Origin: Epiperipatus broadwayi
Taxonomy: Eukaryota > Onychophora > Udeonychophora > Euonychophora > Peripatidae
Length of the DNA stretch: 64,000 nt
Assembly (NCBI GenBank): GCA_028023455.1
Contig: JAQFVV010000013.1
Location: 13,402,258 to 13,466,257, forward strand
Reading direction: 5' to 3'
Shown here: positions 1 through 13,600 of the stretch, piece by piece
Layout of the letters: each line of letters begins with the position of its first letter
How positions within the stretch are numbered: the first letter of the stretch is position 1
Position numbers and translations under genes: made by a program
The notes under the pieces: generated by a model
The model's input: the letters and a program-made list of their open reading frames with translations, nothing else
Database searches by the model: none
Told to the model about the DNA's origin: nothing

Positions 1-1230
1 ACTGAATGATTATTCATTCAGGAGGTCATTTGATATTCAAACATTAAAAATGGCAAGTTGAGATATAATCCAGGAACTTTTAGCTCTAGAGCAAGTTGTT
101 CTATCACTGCATTGGATTTTTCATAGATCACCGATATTTTATTTGTAACCATAAATTGTTTTACAATTCTTTCATATGATTCTATTTGAGTTATCACTCT
201 GTTCCTGTATATAGAAGGAGACTTTGGTCCTCTTCACTGTCAGTCATCTGTAAATATACGTAATCAATAGGTACTGTTGGTAGTGTTAAACGGAAAACTA
301 AATTCTCTAGAGCACATGAGTGGTCTTTTTTTTTTTTGTATATTGTTAAAATAATATCCATCTCTATTGGATGAGTCAAATTTTCATTTTTAGAATCAGT
401 GGAGTACATTGTTTTAATCGATCCTAGTCAAATAGTTAATAAAATGTGTAGAAAAAAATTCAAGTTCAACTGAAATTTGAATATTATTTATCTGAAAAAA
501 TAAATAGATAGATTTTCTAAGTGTATTAATTTTAATAACAATTATAGTCTATCACTTAGTAAACCTAAAAGTTAGAGATCTTAAATTTTTATACAAACTT
601 GTTGTTCAGAAAATTATCTCTATATAATTTTAAATATTTCCTTTAATAATTGTATATACAAAATACACCCTCCTAGCTTATTTTGTATTGGGAATTGCTC
701 ATTTCCTATTTCAAAATTGTTATCTTTTATTTTGATTATCTAATCCTTATAGATTTCATTACTCAAAAGGTTTTTGATTTAACATGGAAAAAATTATTAA
801 TAATCTTAAAAAAAAACAAAACTGTATAGACATATATTTTTTGTCAATATATATATATCGTTTTCTTTATTTTTTTGTTTATATTATGAAATGCAATATA
901 TGGAGCAAATTGCTGTTGACTTAATACTGCAAATTTGTAGGAATTGTTTTATATCATTTTGATTCCTAAACTTGTGCTTAGATAGAAAAATGATGTATAA
1001 TAGTATTAATACATTAGGTTAAACAGGCTTTTCATAAATATAATTCATCATGGAAGAATATTTTAGGTATGAAAAAAATATATAGAATACTGGTAGTAAT
1101 TTTTTTTTTTTTTCAAAGTTTAAATTGCAAAAAAAGACAAATCAATTTATTATTAAAATATCAAATTATATATCACTATTTATATTAATTTTATTTATAT
1201 TAATAATATTGAATCTCAATTTGATTTCAG
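1..1230. other. Intronic sequence upstream of the first visible exon
   Basis: AT-rich sequence with poly-T runs and no convincing exon on either strand. It ends with a polypyrimidine tract and CAG acceptor at 1228-1230. It is taken as intron because the following exon opens in phase 0 inside a protein that clearly began earlier. A short minus-strand open frame at 194-409 has no recognisable features. Confidence 0.6.
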
Positions 1231-1429
1231 GACCATGAACAAAGAGATGACAAATTTCATCCTGATGATAAATATAGAGAAGAAGGCCAGGACGTTGATC
1301 CAAGAGATGAAAAATTACCCCGTAAAAGAGGAAGATTCGAAAGCCCTGATGTTGCGAAAGATTTAGATTTGGATGGTCATTATCGTAAAAAACGAGCAAA
1401 GTTATCAGATCCGGAAGATGGTCTTCAAG
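1231..1429 (+). CDS. ZC3H13: ZC3H13 exon a (residues 1-66 of the visible part)
   Basis: The exon follows TTTGATTTCAG and ends at CAAG|GTAGAT. It enters in phase 0 and leaves one base over. It encodes a hydrophilic segment beginning DHEQRDDKFHPDD and containing PRKRGRFESPD and YRKKRAKLSDPED, which are basic clusters next to acidic ones and could act as nuclear localisation signals. No folded domain is visible. Composition is clearly less AT-rich than the flanking intron, supporting a real exon. The preceding exon is outside the window. Confidence 0.8.
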
Positions 1430-4400
1430 GTAGATATTTGATATTTAAATCATGTATTTCTATAGTTTTATTTAAACTCCTGCAGTAAAGTCATCTTATT
1501 ACATGTGTGTGTGACATTAGTAGACATTAGCAACTGCATTTTAGCCCTAGACAACTGTATCAAAATGCCAGCACAAACTTCCTTGAAATTTGAAGTTGAG
1601 ATCATGATGTTTTGTGTATGTTTTGAATTGTATTATCAGATTTGGCCTATTATGTGGTAATAGTAATTTCTTTTTTTTTTAGAAAATGAGCCTGCTAAAA
1701 CTGCAGATCCTTCTACACCAGATCATGAATATACTGAAGAGAGAAACAAAATTGCAAGAGATAAGGAAACTCGAGAGAAAGAACGAGTCAAAGAAAAAGA
1801 GCGAGATAAAGAAAAAGATAGACAGCGGAGTAAAGAAAAAGAACGTGAAAAAGATAAAGATCGAGAATGGGATAAAGAAAAAGATAAGATCAAAGACACA
1901 GACAGAGACAAAGAAAAAGACAAGATACGAATTCGAGAAAATGACATTGATGCTCCTCATCCAGTTGGTTAGTTATTTTTTATTTTTTACTTGTATTGTT
2001 TTAAATTGTTTTATACATTTTTATCAAGTGATCGAATCCATTAATAGAGCTAAGATTATGTCATTAAAAATTAAAACACAATCTGTTATTTGAATCTATA
2101 TTGGATGAACTATAGAAACTTTTCATTTTGCAAGCAAACTTATACATTTGTATTTTTTTCCTCAGTAACTAAACTCTAGCTAATTCAAGTAATTATCTGG
2201 TATTGGTTAATAAATGAGTGACCAGCTATAATTAACCAGAGAGTAATGGTTCTAGATGTCAAATATGTTAATGTACTGTTTGTAAAAACAATTGCGATAA
2301 GAGGCCACCTTTATTGTTGATGAGGAAGTATCTTCCTTATATATATGCTGTGAAACTTTTTCCTACAAACAGGTAATAAATGCAACTGGAAGCATAAAAA
2401 GAAAAATGAAAGTAATTGCTCTTGAAAGCATTTGAGTAAATATGAGAGGTCATGTAATGTAAAATATTGACAAATCTATACTTGATGAAAGAATGTTTAA
2501 TGGAATTTATTGCACTTAAAGTTTAGCATAATTTTTCTACTTTTAATTTTATGATTGACTCAATTCTGTTCGATAAAATTGTTCATTTTGGCTTATGGAT
2601 AATATAAAAATCTTAGTTTCATCATTTGAGATATAACTGAGAGATTATGTAGGGATGAATTGGTTATTAATACTATTTTTATGGCCTCCAAAGTTAATTA
2701 GAATATCAAAATTGTAATCAGTCATTCAAAAAAATAGCAAAAATCTTTAAAACAATAGTAATACATAGCAGCTCTACTAATTCTGGAACTTATTGTCCAA
2801 GCTTGATATGAAAAAAAACGAGTAGTTAGTGGTTAGTCTACTACAACATAGAAAACAGCATTGCATATTAACAGAAATAAAGGTGATTTTTTTTTTTTTT
2901 TTGAACTAAACAAACTTTCTTCAAGTAGTCTGCAATAATTAGCAACAAAATTCAGTTTTTATTTTGAAGAACTTCCACTAAGATCAACATGTGAACAGTA
3001 AAGAAACTGTTGTTTGTCCTGTGGCTATGTGTAATAAATTTAAGACATGTCATTTAGAGATGCTGAGGGAGAGATCAGAAAACTGCAATTTCTCAAATGA
3101 TGGCATAAAAAAAAAAACTGATTGCACTATATCAAAAAAGAAGTTTACGGATCTAATATATCTGAAGATAATATGTCAGAAATTCCATTTGCTTTTAATC
3201 ATAATCCTAAAATAATCCATCTCACAGATTTAAAAGACAAAATTGAAAAATCATTAGTTGTTATTATATAAAATATGCTTATTAATGCTTGGAATGAAAT
3301 TGTCCATTGCTTAATATTTTGTGTCCTGTTATTTTTATTTAATACTAATTATTTCTCAGTTTTCATTATCTATTATTGCATTGATTTTTTTTTTCTTTGC
3401 AAGTTTCGTAAGATAATAGCCCCCTCTCCATTTTTGTTATCTATGTTTTGTGCATGATCTTACTAGATTAATTCTTTTTTCTCTATATTGTCTTCTACAG
3501 TTGCTGTAACAACTTAATTAAAACAAACCTTGATTGGTATTGTTTTTAATATCAAAGTTTTAAAATTGATTCTGCAGAAACAAAATTGGATAATTCATGT
3601 GCTTTTTGAGACAAACAGTCCTACAGAGATTTCCCTTGTACTGATACCTATAATAAATATTTGACTTATATCGGTTTTATGAATTGTCTTTTTAGTTTTT
3701 TAGCAAAACAACAACTTAAATTTCACTTTGTATATCATCACATTTCTTTTTTTTTTTTAAAAAAAATTTAATTAAATATTGCTAGTGGAATATATAATTG
3801 TATACACATATACTTTAACTTTTGTGTTACATCATCATTGTTAACTTTGTTATTATTGTAATAAAATACGCTGATTCCTTATGGCATTTACAGTTTATTG
3901 CTTTCTAATGTATCTCAAACTTACTAGTGTTATAATCATATGGAATTTTCAATGCGTTGATTGTTTAATTGCAAAAATAAAATTATCTGACTAATGTGTG
4001 TATTAGAATAACATTATTTATTTTAACAAAATATTATCTTTACTTAATTTAAATATAATAATAATAGTAATGAAAAACTATTCAGGAAAGTTTAAAATTT
4101 TAATAAAAATAATATCTAAGCATTGCTTTCGACCATGTTGGTCATAATCATAGAACTACAATAAAATATATAAACAAAAATAAATATATACATTAAAATT
4201 AAATATACTATTTATGTGATAATGTAATGCATGAATCTTCCTTGTTTTTTGCATTGATATTATTTGCTATAAACCATGTCTCTTGATATTTTCTTTTTCT
4301 ATCATTATGTTCAGTATAAACAACATCAGTTTAATCCTATTAATATTGATGTTGTTTGTACAGAATGTAATGATCAAAAAAGAAAATATAAAAAGGCGTG

Positions 4401-4638
4401 GTTTATAGCAAATAATATCAATGCAATAAACAAGGAAGATTCGTGCATGGCTTTATCACACTAAATGGCATATTTAATTTTAATATATATATATATTTAT
4501 TTTTGTTTATATATTTTATTGTAGTTCTATGATTAGGACCAACCTGGTTGAAGGCAATGCTTAAATATTATTTTTATTAAAATTCTAAACTTGCCAAAAT
4601 AGTTTTCCATCATCATCATCATTATTATTATTATTATT

Positions 4639-4674
<36 letters not shown>

Positions 4675-7600
4675 TTATTTATTTATTTATTTATTTTATA
4701 GTTACAATGGCATTATTTACATTTATTATGCTTTGATTATAAAATAATTAGTTATTTTTGAAAAATTTACTTGGTGTTAATTGATGTGTAATACATAATT
4801 CTAGGTCTTATATACTTAATTTCCAATCTCTTTTAAGTACACCGTAACTAATTTATGTAGTTTTATTGTTGTTGTTTATTTTTTTATCTGAATTTGATAA
4901 TGAAAATGATTTGAATAAAAGTATGTGAACAGTTCAACTATATTTAAAAGCTATGAAAGATAGAAAGAGGATCATATGGCTTGGGCAATAAATTTGAAGT
5001 GTTTCAGGAAAGTTTACTCTTGGTATTAGTAGCAAATGCAATATTGATCTTGTAATATGTTGATAACATGAGAATCTGGGAAATAATTTAATTTAAAAAT
5101 TTGGATAAAGAATACTATAGGAAGACAGAAAATATGAACATATATTTTATATTTAATTACTGTAAGGAAAAGTAGGGATATTATTAAAATATATGCATAC
5201 TAAGGAGAAATATTATTGCATCAAAGTTTAATGAAATTAAAGACACAAGTTACTGTAAAATTGATTAAATAATTCTGATATTTTCAGAATTGCATTACTG
5301 TTTTTTATCAGGCTAATGCATCATAATGATGGTCATGATTCATTAAAATTTATGATACTGATCCATATACTGAGATGCTAGAGCAAATTAAATTAAGAGA
5401 GAAATTATGAGATAAATTAGCACTAACAATAATTAAATATTTATTGCTTGGTTATAGTATTCTTTTGTTTAATTAATTTCATCTACCTTCAGGAAAGGAA
5501 CTTAACTTGAATTTGTATATATCCATATGTGTAAATTTTAAATTATAATAATGATAAATAATAACAATATATAAATTGAGCAAAAGTATGTTGGAAGTAT
5601 TAGCAACTGAACTCATATAGACAAAAAAAAACCCAATGATATCATGAAAGATTGCATAATAAGTAGACAATAAGCTAATACCGATATGCACAATAATTGG
5701 AAAATAATGTGTATCTGCTTTGTTTTTGTTTATGTGACTTCAGTTGATAATGATTACATAATAGAATTTACTTCTGCTTAATTTATATATTATTATTATT
5801 ATTTTACATGTGTATATACAGGTAAGTGCATTTATGATTGTGTAATATAAGTAAACTATTTAAGATGAGTTTAAAAAATAAATGGAGCAGACTGCTGTAA
5901 TGGGCATACCTCCCCTATTCGAAAGTATAAAGATTTATTTTTCCCTTTTAGCATAAATAGTTATGAACATTTAGTCGCCATCTAGCCTGTATGTACCCAA
6001 TATGGATACATACCATTAGAAACGAATTTAGTATCATTTCAATTATTAATGAGAGAGTCAATACACATAACGGCTTTATTCCGAATTGTATTAATTAAAA
6101 TATATTAAGAACGAATAAACCTAAATAAATGTCTCAGATAACTGCAACTAACTATTCATCATATTTCTCCGACAGAGTTTATCTCCCTTAAAATATATAT
6201 AATTAATTGTCTCTGTATTTATGAGAGTCGATTTACTGACCTTAAGCACCAATTTACTGGATACAGTAAGAATTACACTGGTAACGTTTATACATTGATT
6301 CCTTGCATTTTCATTTGAGGGATTCGCCCAACCCAAGCTAGCTCAGTATCTCAGGAATGGTGGTGATAGCACTGCTAGAGCACATGGATCTGTCCAGAGT
6401 ATGAAGGTATGACATTTAACTCTAGCAGTTTCTATAATACATATAATATCTCTTATCCCTACACTTCAGTATTTTTTGCTAATAAGATCTAATTCAAAAA
6501 ATTTGTTAGACCCCGTTATTTCATCAACCTGAAAGAAATATTTAATTAACAAACCCTCCCTATTACTAATTATATGAATTTGGCCAAAATTCACACACAT
6601 ATGCATTATATAAGTAAATAACTGATTATAAACTATAAAATAATTACACATATATCATGAAAAGATGTACATCCAGATTTTTTTTATTTATTCAATAACA
6701 TTTGATGATTGTACATTGCACTCTAACAATTGAAATTAATGTAATGATTATTAACGTGATGATTATATATATAAATTCTTTCTTTATTACATTAAGGACA
6801 GGTTTGATAAGATAGAAAACACAAGAATATTTATATAAAAAAAATACCTTTGTTCCCGGGAACAGATAAGATTACTACATGTCTGTAAGTTTACATTTAG
6901 AACACCAGCCATATGCATTATCATGAATAATTCATTCTTTGTTTTCGGTTCTTGTTGTCCTGTCTTTGGTTTGAGGGTCGCATCTAAGATTTCCTATTGT
7001 TTTTAACAGAAGTCATTAAAGCAATAATTTGCGGTGATGGGCAGGCGGTAAGGTTTCCAATGATTTACATTTATGGGGTACTAGGTAGGAGTCCAACATG
7101 TTTTAACTTTACCCCACTCTATTCATATCACTTATTTGCTTCTTTCTCTGGTTTTCATTCATTTGTCCTTTTTGACAGCATAATAATCCCTATCTTTTTC
7201 TCTTTCCTTTTTATACCCCCCTCTGACTACTCAGATGCCCTGAATCTTCTTCTTGAATCTTCTTTTCTTTCTCTTACATTTCTTTTAATCAATTACATAA
7301 AAAAAAATGTAAATATTTCGGCTCACAATCAAATTGATTTCAATCTGATAATTTAATTTCACATTCTTAGTATTTATTAGAGTAGCTTAAAACAAAATTA
7401 TTTTTGATGTTCATCTGCCTTGACCAAAAACTATTTTTGTATATTTACATCTGCTTTCTTTTTCCAATTATTAAATTTGAACAAAAGAGGGAAAAAAATA
7501 ACCTTTTATTATGAGTATATATTTTCCAAGAGTTTGGAGATATAACAGTGGAAAGATTAATAATCAAAAGAAAACAACATACAGAAAGCGTATTTGTTTC

Positions 7601-10600
7601 CAAATTCCAGAATCATTATGTCTATAAAATAAGATTGCCTCAAACTTGGATCAGAGCCCCAAAATTACATTGTACATAAATCATTACTTTCGTTATATTT
7701 GAATTTGAATACAAGTATAATTTAATTACTACACAGACACACTAATACAAACACATTAATAAATTATACATTTATCAAATATAAAAATATTTAAAATAAT
7801 AATATTCAAATAATAAAAAAATTAAAATTGAATACTTACATATATTATGTTTATTTTCGCAATGAAGGCCTTGAAATTGCAAAATCATCAAAGCCTTTTG
7901 AATCCATTTTATTAAGGACATTGGCCAATGAAAAATTTGGCATTTGTCTTCCTTGTGCAATCTAGTAAACTTAGCAGAAAAAAAAATTAAATGAACTTAT
8001 TAATAAAAATATTTTAAAAAAATCAAAATTTTGTCTGATTTTAACATGCCATACACCATATTTAAAAGGAATTCAAGCTGCAAAGAATGATGGTATTGGT
8101 ATATACATAGTCCATTTGGTTTACCGCAATTTTAAAAAGATGACAAAGAAATTTTAATTTCAACAAATCAGCAGCAACAATGCTAACTTTTATGAAATCA
8201 TTGTTTATAATAATTGCTTGATGAATTTTACAAACCAAATAAGCTTGAGTATGTCAAATATTAACAGTGATGTTTATATTTAAACCAATTATATATAAGT
8301 CCATGTTATCAAGCTGGAGCGCTTTATTCTTTTCTTTGTTTTGAATTGTGTTCTGTTTACATATACGTATTTGCTTATTTCGATTAGAAGCCACACTTTT
8401 AACAAACATTTTTTTTTACTTACAAAATTGTGATGTATATATTTATAAAGATGTTCACTGAAAAACTATATAACCTGAAGTGTTAAAAAGAAAGTTGTCA
8501 TCTGCTCTTGAGGACAACCATGTAAATTAAGGCTTGAATGCCAGCTGAAATGCAGCTATCATCACGTTCTAAAAGTTTGTTCTTTATTTTCATCATAGAT
8601 TTCCAAAATGCTTAATTAAAGCCAAAATAAAATACATACACGTGTACCTGGAATACAGTGTAAATACCCATGGATAAAACAATAATGTTGTTAATGATAT
8701 TAAAGTATAATATGAATGTTTTAAGCTGAAATGATTATTTACTGTAACAGACTGGAGATTCTCGCAAAAGGGGGAAATGCATCTAACTACGATCAGACTT
8801 AGTATCTTCGGGTAGGATGCTGGCACGGACATGATGAAATACTTAACCCATGACCGCATCCATCTCCAATGAGCTGGCTCTATATTCACACATTAAATCT
8901 AGATATAATTTGGGCTAGGTCATCCTCATATCATCCCCCTTCCGGCTCCATTATGCTTCAGTATTTGAACTCGGAGAATTCATACTCAACTCTCTTCAGG
9001 GATGGGCCTACTCAGGTCAATGACCACTATGCCTCTATATAAGCGAGGATCAATTATAGCACTTTCCCAGAATATGTCCCATATCAGCATATATATAAAT
9101 AAAGGCGTGTGTGTATTGGAATTTAGTATACATATTTAGAGGTACGAATGCACAACGATGGGAACCAGATAGATATCAAATGGATTGAAACAACTTAATA
9201 ACATTTATTAAATAATAAAGTTACTTTAACAATATTTACATATATAATAATATGAGTCAAGGATGGTTTTAAATGCGATTAATATCCTGATCGCTAAATC
9301 CTGTGATAGAAATCCATATCCTGGTAATCTTTATTTACAAAAGTTTAAAATATTAAAAAAAAAATTTATAAGATTGAAAATCTGACTTACTAATTATTTT
9401 TATGTATAGTTGTATTATAGAGTAATGCTTGCTGTCTGATTCACAATGAGTGTTAGTAAAACATTTAACAAATAATGAAAATTCTGTTCTGTCACTACTT
9501 TATGCATTTAATGTAGAACAACATCAAGATCTTACCTTATTCCACATTCAGTCAGGTGATGTCAAACTACTGGAGGGGTGCGTAGATTTAAATTTTATTT
9601 AATACAATAAAATGTTTATGAAATTAACTCTTCCCCCATCTACGCTTAAAATAAACTTTCTTGTCTTTTCTGAAATATAAGCTTCCAAATGTGGAAACGA
9701 AAAAAGAAAAAAAATATGAAAAGTAAAAATACGATGATAAATAACAAATAAAATAAAAATACAAATCAATTGAATAAAAAAAAATCAATTTCTGAGTCTG
9801 GCAAGCACTGTCATCATGTTCAAAGTCTATTCTTCCTGGTGATAGATCTTCTCGGCGGTGTACTGTCCGTAAGTTTAATTGACACACATTCATTCTGGGA
9901 TCATTGATCATAAGTGCTCTCCGGTTCATTTCCTTTGAAGAAGATGTAGGAGATCCACTGAAGATCATTGTCATCGACCAGTATTTAATAAGGAAAGGTA
10001 TCTCATATATCATAACGCTTCTATGGACTTGAAGAGCTGGTGTTCGGCCTCCTACGGCATAATTCTTTTAGCCAGATTACATTGCAGTACCCTCATTAGT
10101 ATGTGTAGTTTTTTTCTAAGGTTGTTTTTATGTATGGAAAATGGCACAAAGGACTGTCCTTGCTGATTGTTAGTGGTTATTTATTTATTCTCTTATGATG
10201 ATTTGATCTAAATTTGAAGTTTTGTTTTAACAATTAGCTCAAATCATTCGGTTTGCTTCCATATCTTGGAGGTATTTCAGGTTTTGGTTTATATTGACAG
10301 ATGAAGTAAATTACTGTTGATTCTTACGCAACTGAAATTTTTTCTTAAAATCGAACACATATGTCCATTTTGCTTTGTTAGAGGAAAAAATAAATAATAC
10401 GGTTGTCAAGATGTTGACTTTCTCCTGTTTGCTACATTTGGCTATTATTGCATAAATGTACATCAATATAATGTCATTAAAATAAATACTTATTGGGATT
10501 ATCTTTTCGTTTCCAAGTCTGGTTGCTTAGCAATATGCTTGACATTATCTTGTGTATTTTATTTATATTCACATAATAATATTGGTTAGTGATGACTTAA

Positions 10601-13600
10601 CAATACTTTTGGTTAGTCATATTGTCTATATATACATGGGTGTATTTATTTTCTTAGATGTAACTTGAAACTTTATCTTTCTTTATAACAAAAAAAAAAC
10701 ATAACTTGCTGATCGCAGTGTCTAATGTATATATGTTTGTTTGAAAAAAAATAAGCAATTATTTAACAATTGCTTGGTTAGGTTTAGTATGGTGTAGCTT
10801 AGTGCAGGTGGGTGGTAGTTTGTAAGTCCCCTTACATTACTAAGAAATGTTAAAATCTTGATTTTCTATGTTCTTGTTCCTGACGTCCTCGATATCACTT
10901 ATTGGAATCATCTTATTTTATACATATTGATAAAAGCCTTTTTTAAACTTACATTGTGTTCACAAATATATAATACAATGCCTGTAAATCATGCAATACT
11001 CCAAAGGATATAATGATTATTACTTATAAAAGAAAACTATGATAACAGAAATTGGATGAATCACCCATGGAAATTAACATTGATACTTCATGTGCATATA
11101 CATTAATAGGATTTAATTTACTGAATAATGTATTGTGTGATAATCACTTAAACAGGTTAACAATCCTAAAATATTCTGATAAAATCACATTTGATAATAA
11201 TGGAATAATTTTCAAACAGTAATTTTGTATTATTGCTTTCTATAGTTATTGAATATTTAATGAATTATATGTGAATTTCATTACAAAATCTAAAGTGTAA
11301 TAGGACTTCAGATAGCAAATATTTTACCATTATTGCTGATTGTTCAGTTTTATTTTAAATCTTTATTATATATGTAATCGGGGGGGGGGGGGAATCATAA
11401 CTAACTAAAAATTGTAAACAATCATTAAACTTGTTTAGATTTTTTAATAGCTTTGTAGTAAAAAATCATAATAACTTCTTTAACAAAATTAATATAAATG
11501 CATATTTTTTCTCTGGTTTTGAAATAACTATGTTGTTCAGCATCACTTATAGGTACAAACATGCACATGATCTCTTCACATTAAATTTTGTTTTATAACA
11601 TGTCTTTAGTTTTACTTGTTCATTATCATTATTTAGTGTAAATAAAGTTGTCAGCAATATTTTATTAAATTAGAAGCCCTGAATTTCATTTACTTCAAAT
11701 CCTTTAAGGGCAATAACCATAATTTGTATTCAAAGAGATATAGATAAATGAACTTTAACTAACATATAGTTTAAACATTATTTCACATCCATTTTAACTA
11801 TTATCTTTTAATTTATAGTATATTCACAAAAGCTAGCATTTCTTATTATTCCATTCTGATTTTAAGTTGTACTGGTATGGATTAGGGATTTAAACCAGGG
11901 CATATACATAATTCTTTATTTAACTCATTTCAGTATTTTTTTTTACTCTATAAATTTTGAATTTGATTAGATTTAGTAGTCTCTGTCTCTTGAGTATTAT
12001 ACACTGTTAATTTTTATACCAATTTTAAGACTGAGCGATAAACTGATGCCTGAATTTTAGTACCTAATGGTGTATTGTCCACTAGTCCCATTTATATCAT
12101 TACATTTTTGGTGCCCAACATAGGGCCTCAATTAGAAACCATCAGTACCGGATGTTAGTATTAATTGCTCAGAAATATTTTGCATATAAAAAATATATAT
12201 GTAAAGTAATAAATCTCTGATATTTATAAGATATCATTGGCTGTCTTAAGTAACATATAATTAATAATCTTATTAAAATGAAAGTAAAAAATAAATGTTT
12301 TGAATATTTGGTTAATGTATTTTCTCAAAAGTCCTTAATTAATATAGTTTGTCTAGGAGAAGATGTCAACAATTAAATATTATTTGTTCATATATTTTCT
12401 TCTATTGTTTGTGATAGATGAGTAGATAAGTTTTGTATATATATAAGTATTTTATTAAGTATAACTAAAGAGGTTCCTAATTTAGAAGTAGGGCTAGACA
12501 CGAGTATATCAAATGAATGATCCTCACAAAATTTGAAGAGCAAAAGGCAGACTGCAAACAATTGACGGATGAAATAATAAAGTCTAGGAATAATTTTAAT
12601 AAAAAAATTGATGAATTAAATAGCAAAATGGATAAATGGAATGCCAAATTAAGAACTAATAGACTAGGCATAAAGCTAAACTTGAAAATTCTAAAACTGA
12701 TTTTAGCACTCCAAAAGTTGAGATTAAAAAATCTCAGTCATATTTGTATAAAAGATTAGTTCATAAATACTAAAATGGAGTTAGATGCCAAATGTATTAT
12801 TGTGAACCGTAAGGGAGAAGAGATAATAATTGAATTTGAAAAATTTCTAGAAAGTTTTTATTGTAGTGATATTTATATTTAAAATCATTTTGAAGTGTTT
12901 CTTGGAAATATCTATCCCTAATTACTTGATAACTACCAGAATGAACTAATCCTGTATAGTGTTAATCCCAGAGAGGAAAATTATTATAGTTGTAAATGAA
13001 TTTGAGAAAATTTTAATGAAGTGGATATGTTTAATTTATTTAAGATTAAGCTATTCCAAAATTTCTATTGATGAAAGAGATTATTGGGGTGAGAAGCATG
13101 ATAGATGGAAAGTATAAAAAAAATAAAATAAATATGGTGAAAGTGTTTAATTCATCATTTTTTGATAATAATAATGATGATGAAGACAATAACATCGATT
13201 TGAAATATTGGCAATATAATTTTCAGAATAGACCTTATCTTAAAAAAGTATACTTGGCTACTTTTAGTGTTTCAATGACCATTAATCATTAGTATAAGTA
13301 TAGTTGTAGATGTAAAATGAAGATACCTTAGCGAATAAAGAGTCATTTTATATGGTACAGGATTGTTATCTTTAAATCCAATCAAAAAATTGAGTGTATT
13401 GTTAACTCTATAGGCATTTGTTTTAATTTAGTATGGGATTTATTTTATAAAAATTCCATTAGATTTAAAACGGAGAGCTTATTACCAGTTTGGCATTGCT
13501 AGGAATTTGGATAGCTTTATCTCCTTGATAACACAGGATCTGGTTAATGAATTCATACTTGACTGGAAAATAAAATATAATTCTATGTAAACAAAATTGT

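Noticed and set aside
1679-1960. Minus-strand open frame rich in Ser/Phe opposite exon b
   Set aside because: It is the mirror of the purine-rich K/E/R/D coding exon, whose plus-strand frame, splice sites and phase are convincing.
4276-4464. 62-codon plus-strand frame
   Set aside because: It lies across the centre of a foldback element and is palindromic sequence, not a gene.
6997-7356. 119-codon plus-strand frame
   Set aside because: It is hydrophobic, Phe/Ser/Leu-rich and T-rich, with no family resemblance and no splice context.
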